The notes below the pieces were generated by a model. It ran no database searches. It was not told the origin of the DNA and saw nothing but the letters and a program-made list of their open reading frames with translations. A stretch of 64,000 bases of DNA from the NCBI RefSeq assembly GCF_005239095.1, contig NZ_SZUA01000002.1, positions 186,001 through 250,000 of the forward strand. Reading direction: 5' to 3'. A program made the translations under genes and the position numbers. Shown in pieces: positions 17,461 through 26,923 of this stretch. Numbering within the stretch: position 1 is the stretch's first letter; each line of letters opens with the position of its first letter. Source of the stretch: Luteimonas gilva (GTDB taxonomy: Bacteria > Pseudomonadota > Gammaproteobacteria > Xanthomonadales > Xanthomonadaceae).

Positions 17461-18285
17461 CTATTTAGCGGGAGCGATTTCCGACTCGACCACCATGTCG
17501 AGCACGTAAACCACCGACGAAGCGTCGGCCGGCGCCGGATCGCGCTTGAACTTCTTCAGCCGCAGCACCTTGCGTTCGCCCTCGACGAAATCGAAGCCTT
17601 CGATGCCTTCGTACAACGGCTGCCATTCGCCCGGCGGCGATTGCTTGACGCCGTTGTCGGCGTAGCGGATTTCGCGCACCTGCAGGCACTGGTGGTTCGG
17701 AATCAGCGGATGGTTGCAAGCCACGCGCTTGGGCGCGACTTCCAAAAACACGGTTTCGCCGGGGCCGCCGTAACGCGTTTCCGGCGTCGCTTCGCCGACC
17801 CAGGCCGATTGCTCGCCGTTGCCGGCGACCAGGCGCAGGCGCGGCGGCGCGCTTTCTTCCACGCGCGCTTCCAGCGGCTTGGCGAGCAGGTCGCTCACCG
17901 CCTTGTCCGCTTTCATCAGCGGCTCGTCGCAGGCCATCAGCGTCGATTGCAGGCTGCCGACTTTCAGCTTGCCCTGCGCGTCGGTTTCATACGCGCCGCC
18001 GATGTGGTTGCAGCCGCCGGAAACGCCGACTTTGCCGCCTTCGAAACTTAGGCTCAGCGCGCGGTCGCCGCCGGGGAACAGCGCGTCGATGCGTTTGCCT
18101 TGCGCGTCGGTCGCCGATTCCAGCTTCCAGCGGTAACCGGCCAGCGCGGCGCCGGCATCGGCGGTCGGCTCGGTTTGAGCGGGCGGTTCGGTGGTCGAAG
18201 CGGGCTCGACGGGCGCGGGTTTGTCGGTCGGGGTGCAGGCGACCGCGGCCAACGGCAACAACAGCAACAGGAGGCGCAGGTTCAT
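17461..18285 (-). CDS. META-domain lipoprotein with C-terminal DUF4377-like region
   Basis: The 274-residue protein starts with a lipoprotein signal (LLLLPLAAVACTP; Cys near residue 17) and a Pro/Thr/Glu-rich linker. A META/HslJ domain follows (about residues 50-150) with WKLESATD, SGGCNHIGGAY and STLMACDEPLM; the conserved Cys pair is visible. The last third, with CNHPLIPNHQCLQVREIRY and WQPLYEGIEGF, resembles DUF4377, often found fused to META. It is expected in the periplasm anchored to a membrane. Its function is not established; HslJ-type proteins are linked to stress and drug tolerance. Confidence 0.75.
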   Translation of the reverse strand: MNLRLLLLLLPLAAVACTPTDKPAPVEPASTTEPPAQTEPTADAGAALAGYRWKLESATDAQGKRIDALFPGGDRALSLSFEGGKVGVSGGCNHIGGAYETDAQGKLKVGSLQSTLMACDEPLMKADKAVSDLLAKPLEARVEESAPPRLRLVAGNGEQSAWVGEATPETRYGGPGETVFLEVAPKRVACNHPLIPNHQCLQVREIRYADNGVKQSPPGEWQPLYEGIEGFDFVEGERKVLRLKKFKRDPAPADASSVVYVLDMVVESEIAPAK

Positions 18286-18353
18286 GACGAATCTCCGGTG
18301 GGGACCATACCTAACGTGCCTAAGGCTATGGCGGGGTTAGCGCAGGCAACGGC

Positions 18354-18425
18354 TCTTGTGGGAGGGCTTCAGCCCCGACAAGCTGTCCGGCGACTCTTGC
18401 CGGGGCTGAAGCGCCTCCCACAAAG
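18354..18425. repeat. REP-like palindrome, type B variant
   Basis: CTTGTGGGAGGGCTTCAGCCCC and GGGGCTGAAGCGCCTCCCACAAAG form a long hairpin in the gap upstream of the META gene. Confidence 0.65.
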
Positions 18426-18501
18426 ACGGCCCTGGCTTGCAGCGCTCAGCCTTCGTTGCGGGCCGATCCTAGCAGCGCGGCGGTGAGGACGGCGCCAGCA
18501 T

Positions 18502-19701
18502 TCAGGCCGCGCGTCGGCGCAGCGCCAACAGCACCGCCACGCCGGCCAGCAAGCCCCAGAACGCCGAACCGATCCCGCCCAGGCTCAGCCCCGAAGCGGT
18601 TACCAGAAAAGTGATCAGCGCCGGCTCACGGTCTTGTTCCTCGCGCAACGCCGCGGCCAGGCTGTTGCCGATGGTGCCGAACAAGGCGATGCCGGCGATC
18701 GCCATGATCAATTCTTTCGGGAAGGCCGCGAACAAGGCCGCGACGGTCGCGCCGAACAAACCGACGACCACATAGAAAATGCCCGCGAACACCGCAGCGA
18801 CGTAGCGCCGCGACGGTTCCTCGTGCGCTTCGCGGCCCATGCAGATCGCCGCGGTGATCGCCGCCAAGTTCAGCGCGTAGGCGCCGAACGGCGCGAGCAC
18901 GACGTTCACCGCGCCGATCCAGCCGATCACCGGCGATATCGGCACGTCGAAGCCCGATGCGCGGATCACCGCCACGCCCGGCACGTTCTGCGAGGCCATC
19001 GTCACCACGAACAGCGGCAGCGCGATGCCGAACACCGCGGCCAGCGACAAGTCCGGCATGGTGAAGATCGGCTTGGCCAACTGCAGATGCACGGCGCCCA
19101 GTTGCAGGCTGCCGGTGCCCGCGGCGATGGCGATGCCGGTCAGCAGCGTCGCGATCACCGCATAGCGCGGAAACCACCGCCGTCCGCACAAATAGACGAC
19201 CAGCATCGCCAAGGCCAACACCAGCCGCGTCTGCATCGCCACGAACGCGTCCAGCCCGAAGCGCAACAACACGCCGGCCAGCATGCCCGAAGCCAGCGCC
19301 AGCGGAATGCGGCGCATGCCGCGTTCGAACCAGCCGCTGAAGCCGGCGATCAGGATCAACAACGCCGACAGCAAGAAAGCGCCGATCGCCTGCGATAGCG
19401 GCAGCCCGGACGTCGTGGTGATCAGCATTGCCGCGCCCGGCGTCGACCACGCCGTCACCACCGGCACGCGATAGCGCAGCGACAAGGCGATGCAGGTGAC
19501 GCCCATGCCCAAGCCGAGCGCCCAGATCCAGGAACTGATTTCGTCCGGCGATGCGCCTAAAGCCTGCGCCGCCTGGAACACGATCACCGCCGAACTGGCG
19601 AAGCCGACCAGCACGGTGACGAAGCCGGCCACGGCGGCCGACAGCGACACGTCGCGGAAGAAACCCGCCGAAGCCGTCGCGTCCGCCGCCGGCTCGCTCA
19701 C
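18502..19701 (-). CDS. BenE-family benzoate/purine-type membrane transporter
   Basis: The start is set at a GTG (VSEPAADATASA) whose TGA overlap with the upstream uppP gene makes a GTGA junction; upstream in-frame codons would lie inside uppP. The 399-residue protein is almost wholly hydrophobic with about 12 membrane segments. It shows BenE family traits: ALGLGMGVTCIALSLRYRVP, TAWSTPGAAML, MASQNVPGVAVIRASGF, and the C-terminal SGLSLGGIGSAFWGLLAG. BenE proteins are inner-membrane carriers for benzoate-like aromatic acids. No benzoate catabolic genes are nearby, so the substrate is uncertain. Confidence 0.8.
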   Translation of the reverse strand: MSEPAADATASAGFFRDVSLSAAVAGFVTVLVGFASSAVIVFQAAQALGASPDEISSWIWALGLGMGVTCIALSLRYRVPVVTAWSTPGAAMLITTTSGLPLSQAIGAFLLSALLILIAGFSGWFERGMRRIPLALASGMLAGVLLRFGLDAFVAMQTRLVLALAMLVVYLCGRRWFPRYAVIATLLTGIAIAAGTGSLQLGAVHLQLAKPIFTMPDLSLAAVFGIALPLFVVTMASQNVPGVAVIRASGFDVPISPVIGWIGAVNVVLAPFGAYALNLAAITAAICMGREAHEEPSRRYVAAVFAGIFYVVVGLFGATVAALFAAFPKELIMAIAGIALFGTIGNSLAAALREEQDREPALITFLVTASGLSLGGIGSAFWGLLAGVAVLLALRRRAA

Positions 19702-20501
19702 GGCGACGGCACCAGCAGCAGCAATGCGACGCCCGCGACGAAGCGGTACACGGCGAACGCGGTGAAGCGGTGGCTCTGGATGTAGCGCAACAGCCACTTC
19801 ACCGCGACGAAGGCGGTGATCGCCGATGCGACGAAAGCGACGCCCAGCGCGGTCCAATCCTCGTGCGCCGCACCGCCGTTGCGCAGCACGTGCAGCAGTT
19901 CGTAGCCGGTGGCGGCGAACATGGTGGGAATGCCGACCAGGAACGCGAACTCGGTGGCCGCGGCGCGGTTGGTGGTGCCGGCGAGCAGGGCGACGAAGAT
20001 CGTCGCGCCCGAGCGCGAAGTGCCGGGGAACACGCCGGCGACCACTTGCGCGATGCCGACCAGGATCGCCGTCGTCCACGAAATCTCGCTGCGTTCGCCC
20101 AGTTTCTCGGCGCGCTTGGCGGCCAGTTGCTCGGCCGCGATCATCCATACGCCGCCCAAAATCAGCGCCCAGGCCACCGGCGCCACCGTTTCCGGCAATT
20201 CCCAGCCCAGCGCCTTCACCAGCAGGCCGCCGGCGGCGGTGAAGCCGAACGCGACCGCTAGCTTCAACGCGTAGTCGCGGTTGGCCTTTTCGCGGAAGCC
20301 GATCAGCAATTGCCAAAGACGCTGCCGATAAATCAGCACCACGGCGAGGATCGCGCCGGCCTGGATCGAGATGTTGAACAAGTCGCTGCGGCGGCCCAGC
20401 CAGTGTTCGGCGATCAGCAGATGGCCGGTGCTGGAGATGGGCAGGAATTCGGTGATGCCTTCGATGATGCCCAGCAGCAGGGCGGCCAGCAGGTCGGTCA
20501 T
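19698..20501 (-). CDS. uppP: Undecaprenyl-diphosphatase UppP (BacA)
   Basis: The 267-residue integral membrane protein has the two hallmark motifs: EGITEFLPISSTGHL near the N-terminus (Glu-rich catalytic motif) and FPGTSRSGATIF in the middle. Both match the BacA/UppP family, which dephosphorylates undecaprenyl pyrophosphate for recycling in peptidoglycan and envelope glycan synthesis. The start is at MTDLLAALL; the in-frame extension upstream is Arg/Pro-rich and overlaps a repeat. It overlaps the benE-like gene by 4 bases. Confidence 0.92.
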   Translation of the reverse strand: MTDLLAALLLGIIEGITEFLPISSTGHLLIAEHWLGRRSDLFNISIQAGAILAVVLIYRQRLWQLLIGFREKANRDYALKLAVAFGFTAAGGLLVKALGWELPETVAPVAWALILGGVWMIAAEQLAAKRAEKLGERSEISWTTAILVGIAQVVAGVFPGTSRSGATIFVALLAGTTNRAAATEFAFLVGIPTMFAATGYELLHVLRNGGAAHEDWTALGVAFVASAITAFVAVKWLLRYIQSHRFTAFAVYRFVAGVALLLLVPSP

Positions 20502-20534
20502 GGGTGCGCGATGGGTCCGTGGCGGTGGTCTTGT

Positions 20535-20569
20535 CTTTGTAGAGCGGAGCAAGCTCCGCTCTACAAAGC
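20535..20569. repeat. REP-like palindrome, type D
   Basis: TTGTAGAGCGGAGC and GCTCCGCTCTACAA form a near-perfect hairpin upstream of uppP. The same unit appears as outer arms of composite repeats near 56363, 57285 and 57931. Confidence 0.7.
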
Positions 20570-20595
20570 GGGGAAGCATAGCCGATCGAGACTAA

Positions 20596-20642
20596 GCATC
20601 TAATTAGTGCTAAACGACAATGACAAGCACCAAGTTAGTGCA
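20596..20642 (+). promoter_or_regulatory. Two NtrC-like enhancer sites upstream of glnA
   Basis: Two sites fit the NtrC pattern GCAC-N7-GTGC. One is GCAT-CTAATTA-GTGC at 20596-20610 (one mismatch), the other GCAC-CAAGTTA-GTGC at 20627-20641. Their centres are 31 bp apart, about three helical turns, and both lie upstream of the sigma-54 promoter, as expected for an NtrC enhancer. Confidence 0.75.
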
Positions 20643-20693
20643 TTTCAAATCACAAATTAGCTGTAATTCTTTATAAATCAATAGTTTGATTGT

Positions 20694-20709
20694 TGGCACA
20701 GAGCTTGCA
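20694..20709 (+). promoter_or_regulatory. Sigma-54 (-24/-12) promoter of glnA
   Basis: TGGCAC, a 5-base spacer (AGAGC) and TTGCA match the RpoN consensus TGGCAC-N5-TTGCW, 33 bases before the glnA ATG. With the NtrC-like sites above, this predicts induction of glnA under nitrogen limitation. Confidence 0.85.
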
Positions 20710-20741
20710 ATAAACACGGCATCCCAAACCAAGGCGGTGCC

Positions 20742-22151
20742 ATGTCTTACGAGAACGTCGAAAAGCTCATCAAGGACCACAAGGTCGAATTCGTCGACCT
20801 GCGCTTCGCCGACATGCGCGGCGTGCAGCACCACGTCACCTTCCCCAAGTCGATCGTCGAGCCGGGCCTGTTCGAGGACGGCAAGATGTTCGACGGCTCC
20901 TCCATCAGCGGCTGGAAGGGCATCAACGAATCGGACATGGTGCTGCTGCCCGATCCGTCGACCGCGTTCCTGGATCCGTTCACCGCCGATCCGACCTTGG
21001 TGCTGACCTGCGACATCCTGGATCCGGCCACCATGCAGGCCTACTCGCGCGATCCGCGCGGCGTGGCCAAGCGCGCCGAGGCCTATCTGAAGTCCAGCGG
21101 CTTGGCCGATCAGGCTTTCTTCGGTCCGGAACCGGAATTCTTCATCTTCGATTCGGTGCGCTACGCCAACGAAATGGGCCACACCTTCTTCCACGTCGAT
21201 TCGGAAGAAGCGCATTGGAACTCGGCCAAGGAATACGAAGGCGGCAACAGCGGCTACCGTCCCGGCATCAAGGGCGGCTATTTCCCGGTCGCGCCGATGG
21301 ATTCGCTGCACGACCTGCGCGCCGAAATGTGCAAGACGCTGGAACAAGTCGGCATCGAAGTCGAAGTGCACCACCACGAAGTGGCGAACGCCGGCCAATG
21401 CGAGATCGGCACCAAGTTCAACTCGCTGGTCAAGAAGGCCGACGAGCTGCTGACCATGAAGTACATCATCAAGAACGTCGCCTTCCGCAACGGCAAGACG
21501 GCCACGTTCATGCCCAAGCCGATCGTCGGCGACAACGGCAGCGGCATGCATGTGCACCAGTCGTTGGCCAAGGGCGGCGTCAACCTGTTCAGCGGCGACG
21601 GCTACGGCGGCCTGAGCCAGATGGCGCTGTGGTACATCGGCGGCATCTTCAAGCACGCGCGCGCGATCAACGCGTTCGCCAACTCCACCACCAACTCGTA
21701 CAAGCGATTGGTGCCCGGCTTCGAAGCGCCGGTGATGTTGGCCTACTCGGCGCGCAACCGCTCGGCGAGCTGCCGCATTCCGTACGTGGCCAATCCGAAG
21801 GCGCGCCGCATTGAAATCCGCTTCCCCGATCCGATGAACTCCGGCTACCTGATCTTCGCCGCGCTGATGATGGCCGGCTTGGACGGCATCAAGAACCAGA
21901 TCGATCCGGGCGGCCCCAGCGACAAGGATTTGTACGACCTGCCGCCGGAAGAGGAGAAGGGCATCCCGACCGTGTGCCATTCGCTGGACCAGGCGCTGGA
22001 AGCGCTCGACAAGGACCGCGAGTTCCTGAAGGCCGGCGGCGTGTTCACCGACGACTTCATCGACGGCTACATCGCGCTGAAGATGAAGGAAGTGACCGCG
22101 TTCCGCGCGGCGACGCATCCGCTTGAGTACCAGATGTACTACGCGATCTGA
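20742..22151 (+). CDS. glnA: Type I glutamine synthetase
   Basis: The 469-residue length and motifs fit GSI-beta, the dodecameric cytoplasmic enzyme that makes glutamine from glutamate, ammonia and ATP. Visible features are [13 protein letters not shown] near residue 50, EPEFF (metal ligands), [14 protein letters not shown], the ATP-binding [12 protein letters not shown] and the loop Tyr in [13 protein letters not shown], the site adenylylated by GlnE in proteobacteria. It is preceded by the sigma-54 promoter and NtrC sites described above and followed by porin, glnK and amtB, the usual nitrogen cluster. Confidence 0.97.
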   Translation: MSYENVEKLIKDHKVEFVDLRFADMRGVQHHVTFPKSIVEPGLFEDGKMFDGSSISGWKGINESDMVLLPDPSTAFLDPFTADPTLVLTCDILDPATMQAYSRDPRGVAKRAEAYLKSSGLADQAFFGPEPEFFIFDSVRYANEMGHTFFHVDSEEAHWNSAKEYEGGNSGYRPGIKGGYFPVAPMDSLHDLRAEMCKTLEQVGIEVEVHHHEVANAGQCEIGTKFNSLVKKADELLTMKYIIKNVAFRNGKTATFMPKPIVGDNGSGMHVHQSLAKGGVNLFSGDGYGGLSQMALWYIGGIFKHARAINAFANSTTNSYKRLVPGFEAPVMLAYSARNRSASCRIPYVANPKARRIEIRFPDPMNSGYLIFAALMMAGLDGIKNQIDPGGPSDKDLYDLPPEEEKGIPTVCHSLDQALEALDKDREFLKAGGVFTDDFIDGYIALKMKEVTAFRAATHPLEYQMYYAI

Positions 22152-22159
22152 TGAGTTTT

Positions 22160-22254
22160 GAGCCCTCCCCTTCAAGGGGAGGGTTGGGTGGGGAGGGGTT
22201 TGCGCTGCGACATGAACCCCATCCCGATCCCGGCCTTCCCCTTGAAGGGGAAGG
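22160..22254. repeat. Palindromic repeats, type E pair
   Basis: CCCTCCCCTTCAAGGGGAGGG (22163-22183) and CCTTCCCCTTGAAGGGGAAGG (22234-22254) are two hairpins in the 262-base gap between glnA and the porin gene. The first lies right after the glnA stop. Confidence 0.7.
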
Positions 22255-22413
22255 AGACAAGCCAAGCAACGGCCTAACCATCGCAGAGGAGAAAGCGAAA
22301 CCGTTCCAAGCGCGACCCGGACGCGACGAAGCCGGGCAGGCGCTACGCAAGGCGCAAGCAGCAATGACTGGGGAGGGCTCACTTGGGCGTGTCCTACACG
22401 CATGGAGCCTGTC

Positions 22414-23169
22414 ATGTCTCGCAAGACCGCACTCGCATCGTCGTTACCGCTGCTCCTGCTGGGCGCGGGGCACGCGTACGCCGGCACCACCGGCAACGTC
22501 GCCTTGACCAGCGATTACCTGTTTCGCGGCGTTTCTCAAACCAATCAAGAGCCCGCCGTCCAAGGCGGCGTCGAATACGCGGCCGATGGCGGTTTCTATG
22601 TCGGCGCCTGGGGCAGCAGCGTCAGCTGGCTGTCCGACCTGTCCACCGACGCAGCGCCGATCTCCAGCGACGTGGAACTGGACGGCTATCTCGGCTACCG
22701 CGGCAAATTCGGCGACAGCAAGCTCGCCTACGACGTCGGCGCGCTTTACTACTGGTATCCGGGCGATTTCCCCGCCGGCTTCAACAGCGCCGACACCGGC
22801 GAAGTCTATTTCGGCCTCAGCGCCGGCCTGTCCGATACGGCCACCCTCGCCGCCAAGTATTCGTACGCGGTCACCGATCTGTTCGGCTACGCCGATTCGG
22901 ACGGCAGCGGCTATCTGGATCTCTCATTGAACTGGCAATTCACGCCCGGTTGGACGTTGAACGTCCACGGCGGCAAGCAGTGGATCGAGAACAACGAAGC
23001 CTACGAATACGCCGACTGGAAGCTCGGCGTGACCAAGGCCTTCGACAACGGCTTCTCGATCGCCGCCGCCTACACCGGCACCGACGCGGAAAAAACCCTC
23101 TACACCAACGCTTTCGGCAACGAGATCGCCGAAGGCAGGTTCTCGCTCACCTTCGCCAAGGCCTTCTAA
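22414..23169 (+). CDS. TorF-family putative porin
   Basis: The start is at MSRKTALA, with GGAG six bases upstream; an ATG four codons earlier is less likely because it would place the ribosome site inside the coding region. The 251-residue protein has a signal peptide ending GHAYA and begins GTTGNVALTSDYLFRGVSQT, the conserved opening of the TIGR02001 (TorF, Gcw_chp) family. It alternates beta strands and ends with Phe (FAKAF), as for outer-membrane beta barrels. Members often sit beside glnK and amtB, which suggests uptake of nitrogen compounds; the solute is unproven. Confidence 0.82.
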   Translation: MSRKTALASSLPLLLLGAGHAYAGTTGNVALTSDYLFRGVSQTNQEPAVQGGVEYAADGGFYVGAWGSSVSWLSDLSTDAAPISSDVELDGYLGYRGKFGDSKLAYDVGALYYWYPGDFPAGFNSADTGEVYFGLSAGLSDTATLAAKYSYAVTDLFGYADSDGSGYLDLSLNWQFTPGWTLNVHGGKQWIENNEAYEYADWKLGVTKAFDNGFSIAAAYTGTDAEKTLYTNAFGNEIAEGRFSLTFAKAF

Positions 23170-23541
<372 letters not shown>

Positions 23542-23559
23542 CCATCCATGGAGGCAAGC

Positions 23560-24975
23560 ATGAAGATTCGATCGTTGTTCTCCGGGTGGAAAATCCGCCT
23601 GCAGGCTTCGCTGCTGATCGCGCTGTGCATCGGCGCGTTGTTCGCTTTCGACGCGTCCGCGCAGGACGCGGCGCAAACCGGCGCCGAACCCGCCGTGGCG
23701 GAGGTCGCGGCAGCGCCGGCCGCGGAAGAGGCCGCGCCGACGCCGGTGGTCGACAAAGGCGACACGGCCTGGATGCTGACTTCGACGCTATTGGTGCTGC
23801 TGATGACGGTGCCGGGCCTGGCGCTGTTCTACGGCGGCATGGTCCGCTCCAAGAACGTGCTGTCGGTACTGGCGCAGGTGATCAGCGTGTTTTCGCTGCT
23901 CACGTTGTTGTGGGTGGCGTATGGTTACAGCCTGGCGTTCGCCGGCGGCGGGGCCTGGATCGGCACGCTCGACAAGGTCTTCCTCAAGGGCGTCGGCATC
24001 GGCACTTTGGCCGACACGTTCTCGCCCGGCTTCAAGTTGCCGGAATACGTGTTCGTCGCGTTCCAGGCGACGTTCGCCGGCATCACCGGCGCGCTCATCG
24101 TCGGCGCGTTCGCCGAACGCGCGCGGTTCGCGGCGGTGCTGCTGTTCGCGGTGTTGTGGTTCACGTTCGGTTACTTGCCCATCGCGCACATGGTGTGGGC
24201 GGGTCCGGGTTTCCTGTTCGGCAAAGGCGCGCTGGATTTCGCCGGCGGCACGGTGGTGCACATCAACGCCGGCGTCGCCGGCTTGGTCGGTTCCTACTTC
24301 GTCGGCAAGCGCCTGGGATTCGGCCGCGAAGCGTTGAAGCCGCACAACGTCACTTTCACCTTCATCGGCGCGGCGTTGCTGTGGGTGGGCTGGTTCGGCT
24401 TCAACGCCGGTTCGGCGCTGGAAGCGAACGGCACCGCCGCATTGGCCTTCCTCAACACCTTGCTGGCCACCGCAGCGGCATTGCTGGCCTGGGCGCTGGT
24501 CGAAAAGCTCGCGAAGAAGAAATCCTCGGTGCTGGGCATCGCCTCCGGTGCGGTCGCGGGCTTGGTCGGCATTACGCCTGCGGCGGGCACGGTGGGCCCG
24601 CTCGGCGCGATCGCGATCGGCGCGGCGGCGGGCGTGATCTGCGTGTGGGGCGTGAACGGGCTGAAGCGCTTGTTGAAAGCCGACGACAGCCTGGATGTGT
24701 TCGGCGTGCACGGCATCGGCGGCATCGTCGGCGCGATCCTCACCGGCGTGTTCACCGCGCCCGCGCTGGGCGGCACGGGCGCTGCGGATTTCAGCATCGT
24801 CAAGCAGGTGGCGACGCAGGCCTTGGGCGTGGGCATCACCATCGTCTGGATCGGCGTGGTGTCGGTCGTGGCCTTCCTGATCGCCAAGGCCGTCTTCGGC
24901 CTGCGCGTCGGCGAGGAGGCCGAGCGCGAAGGCTTGGACATCACCTCTCACGGCGAAGCGGCTTACGAGGCCTGA
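23560..24975 (+). CDS. amtB: Ammonium transporter AmtB
   Basis: The start is at MKIRSLFSG, five bases after GGAGG. The 471-residue protein has a cleavable N-terminal signal and an Ala/Glu/Pro-rich linker, then about 11 membrane helices with the Amt signature: FYGGMVRSKNVLS, the pore region DFAGGTVVHINAGVAGLV with the first pore His, and DVFGVHGIGGIVGAILTG with the second. It conducts ammonium across the inner membrane and is gated by GlnK. An intrinsic terminator follows. Confidence 0.95.
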   Translation: MKIRSLFSGWKIRLQASLLIALCIGALFAFDASAQDAAQTGAEPAVAEVAAAPAAEEAAPTPVVDKGDTAWMLTSTLLVLLMTVPGLALFYGGMVRSKNVLSVLAQVISVFSLLTLLWVAYGYSLAFAGGGAWIGTLDKVFLKGVGIGTLADTFSPGFKLPEYVFVAFQATFAGITGALIVGAFAERARFAAVLLFAVLWFTFGYLPIAHMVWAGPGFLFGKGALDFAGGTVVHINAGVAGLVGSYFVGKRLGFGREALKPHNVTFTFIGAALLWVGWFGFNAGSALEANGTAALAFLNTLLATAAALLAWALVEKLAKKKSSVLGIASGAVAGLVGITPAAGTVGPLGAIAIGAAAGVICVWGVNGLKRLLKADDSLDVFGVHGIGGIVGAILTGVFTAPALGGTGAADFSIVKQVATQALGVGITIVWIGVVSVVAFLIAKAVFGLRVGEEAEREGLDITSHGEAAYEA

Positions 24976-24981
24976 ATAGGG

Positions 24982-25010
24982 GCGGACGGCGCAACGCCGT
25001 CCGCTTTTTT
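24982..25010 (+). terminator. Intrinsic terminator of glnK-amtB
   Basis: GCGGACGGCG, the loop CAA, CGCCGTCCGC and TTTTTT form a perfect 10-bp stem with a T run, six bases after the amtB stop. Confidence 0.9.
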
Positions 25011-25092
25011 GTAGGGTCGAGCCTTGCTCGACTGCTTCTCGTCACGATCCGGCGATCTTGCAGGAAAGCAGTCGAGCAGGCTCGACTCTACG
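25011..25092. repeat. REP-like palindrome, type C
   Basis: GTAGGGTCGAGC and AGTCGAGCAGGCTCGACTCTAC are the arms, homologous to 17373-17453. It follows the amtB terminator directly. Confidence 0.7.
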
Positions 25093-25184
25093 GGAGGCCG
25101 GGCGCTCGGATGCAACCGGACCGGCGGTGCGCGTATCGGTGGTATAGAAGGTCGACCATCCGTCGAACGCGAGTAAGGAACGCC

Positions 25185-26030
25185 ATGAAGCCTGGAAAAT
25201 GGATCGCGCTGGCGCTGCTGACGTTTTCGGCGACGGCGCTCGCGGGGAACCCTTTCGTCGGCAGCTGGAAATTCGACCCCGCCCGCAGCCGCCTTAAGGC
25301 CGAAACCGTGCGCTATACCGACCTCGGCGGCGGCCGCATGCATTATTCGAACGGCGCGACCGTGCAATACGATTTCGCCGTGGACGGCAAAGACCACAAG
25401 ACCGTCGACGATCGCGCCGTTTCCTGGAAACAGCTCGCCCCGGGGCGCTGGGAAACCCGAACCAAGATCGCCGGCAAGACCACCGAAACCGCGATCCGCA
25501 CCTTGTCCTCCGACGGCCAGGCGTTGACGGTGAAAGCGGAAGGCTTCTTGCCGGACGGCACGCCGTACAAGCACGACAAACGCTACGCCCGCGTCGGTGC
25601 GGGCCGCGGCCTGGCAGGCACCTGGCGCGGCGAGGCCATGGACACCAACAACATGCCCGACGGTTACGTGATCAGCGAAGACGCATCGGGCAACATCACT
25701 TGGGCCATACCGACCGACAAGCAAAGCCTGGTCGGCCGCTTCGACGGCCGCGACATGAAACTCACTGGCCCGTCCGCGCCGTCGGACACGGTGTTCGCGG
25801 TGACGCGGGTTTCCGAACGCAAGATCGCTTATGTGATGAAGACCCGCGGCAAGCCCGGCCAATACGGCACGGTGACGATATCGGCGGACGGCCAAACCTT
25901 CACCGAAGAGTCCTGGCTGCCGGGCCGCGAGGAAGACAAATCCACCGGCGTGCTGTCGCGTTACCGCTGCCCGCCGCCGGGCCGGCCGATGCCGGCAGGC
26001 GATCCGGCTTGGCTTTGCGCGAAACGCTAG
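25185..26030 (+). CDS. Secreted protein of unknown function
   Basis: The 281-residue protein has a signal peptide (WIALALLTFSATALA-G) and a mature part that looks like two similar beta-rich halves. The first begins NPFVGSWKFDPARSRL and contains a run on the unmodified and derivatised state (VDGKDHKTVDD). The second begins GLAGTWRGEAMDTN and ends with a two-Cys tail (RYRCPPPGR and WLCAKR). The GxW opening of each half is lipocalin-like, but I do not recognise a family. TAAGGAACGCC before the ATG fits a ribosome site. It is probably periplasmic. Confidence 0.65.
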   Translation: MKPGKWIALALLTFSATALAGNPFVGSWKFDPARSRLKAETVRYTDLGGGRMHYSNGATVQYDFAVDGKDHKTVDDRAVSWKQLAPGRWETRTKIAGKTTETAIRTLSSDGQALTVKAEGFLPDGTPYKHDKRYARVGAGRGLAGTWRGEAMDTNNMPDGYVISEDASGNITWAIPTDKQSLVGRFDGRDMKLTGPSAPSDTVFAVTRVSERKIAYVMKTRGKPGQYGTVTISADGQTFTEESWLPGREEDKSTGVLSRYRCPPPGRPMPAGDPAWLCAKR

Positions 26031-26088
26031 CGCCCCACCACGGCGACGAAGGCTTGCAATCGCGCCGGTCAGCGGTTGCAATGCGGCG

Positions 26089-26829
26089 ATGAAACCTTGG
26101 CCGATCCTGTCGTTGCTGGTGGCGATTGCGCTCGTCGCATGCACCCATGCGCCGCCGCGCAATCCGCTGGCGAAGTGGGTGCCATCGCCCAACCACGAAC
26201 CGCGCCGGCCGATCCTGATCGTGATCCATGCGACCGAGCAGAACGGCGTGCAGGAAAGTTTGGACACGCTGCGCACACGCAACAGCGGCGGTCCGGTCAG
26301 CGCGCACTATCTGGTCGGCAAGGACGGCGAAATCTACCAATTGGTGGCGGATGGATCGCGCGCCTGGCACGCCGGCCCCGGCCGCTGGGGCACCATCACC
26401 GACGTCAATTCGGCCTCGATCGGCATCGAACTGGACAACGACGGCGCTTCGCCGTTCGCGCCGGCGCAGATCGCCAGCTTGATCGAGCTGCTCGGCGATC
26501 TTTGCGAACGGCTCGACATCCCGCGCACCCAGATCGTGGCCCACGCCGATTTCGCGCCGACCCGCAAACGCGATCCGGGCATCTTCTTCCCGTGGAAGCA
26601 GCTGGCCGACGCCGGCTTTGGGCGCTGGCCGGATCCGGCGGCCGGCGAGCCGCCGCCCGATTTCGATCCTTGGCTGGCGCTGCGCCTGGTCGGCTATCCG
26701 ATCGAGGATCGCGCGGCCGCGGTGCGCGCCTTCCACCGGCACTACCGCGGCACCGAAACCGACGCGCTCGACGCGGAAGACGCGCGCATCCTATACGCCT
26801 TGACGCGCGAACCCGTCGCCGCGCCCTGA
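26089..26829 (+). CDS. N-acetylmuramoyl-L-alanine amidase, AmiD-type lipoprotein
   Basis: The 246-residue protein has a lipoprotein signal (VAIALVACTH; Cys near residue 18) and an Amidase_2 domain. Its features are IVIHATEQ (first Zn His), SAHYLVGKDGEIYQLV, AWHAG (second His), SIGIELDN (catalytic Glu) and HADFAPTRKRDPG (third His and the conserved K-x-DPG). A C-terminal helical segment, AFHRHYRGTETDALDAEDAR, resembles the peptidoglycan-binding extension of AmiD. It should cut the amide bond of muropeptides at the outer membrane, in peptidoglycan recycling or remodelling. Confidence 0.85.
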   Translation: MKPWPILSLLVAIALVACTHAPPRNPLAKWVPSPNHEPRRPILIVIHATEQNGVQESLDTLRTRNSGGPVSAHYLVGKDGEIYQLVADGSRAWHAGPGRWGTITDVNSASIGIELDNDGASPFAPAQIASLIELLGDLCERLDIPRTQIVAHADFAPTRKRDPGIFFPWKQLADAGFGRWPDPAAGEPPPDFDPWLALRLVGYPIEDRAAAVRAFHRHYRGTETDALDAEDARILYALTREPVAAP

Positions 26830-26923
26830 GCAGGGCGTCACGTTTCGCGGTGGCGGCCTGACTTGCGTCGGTATCGCCGCGCCGCGAACGGGCGCAGAAT
26901 CCGGGCTTCCGCAGAGCAAGGAC

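Noticed and set aside
19702-20316. Extension of the benE-like frame to 20316
   Set aside because: The extra part is Arg-rich, overlaps uppP in another frame and has no homology features; the GTG at 19701 gives a coupled start.
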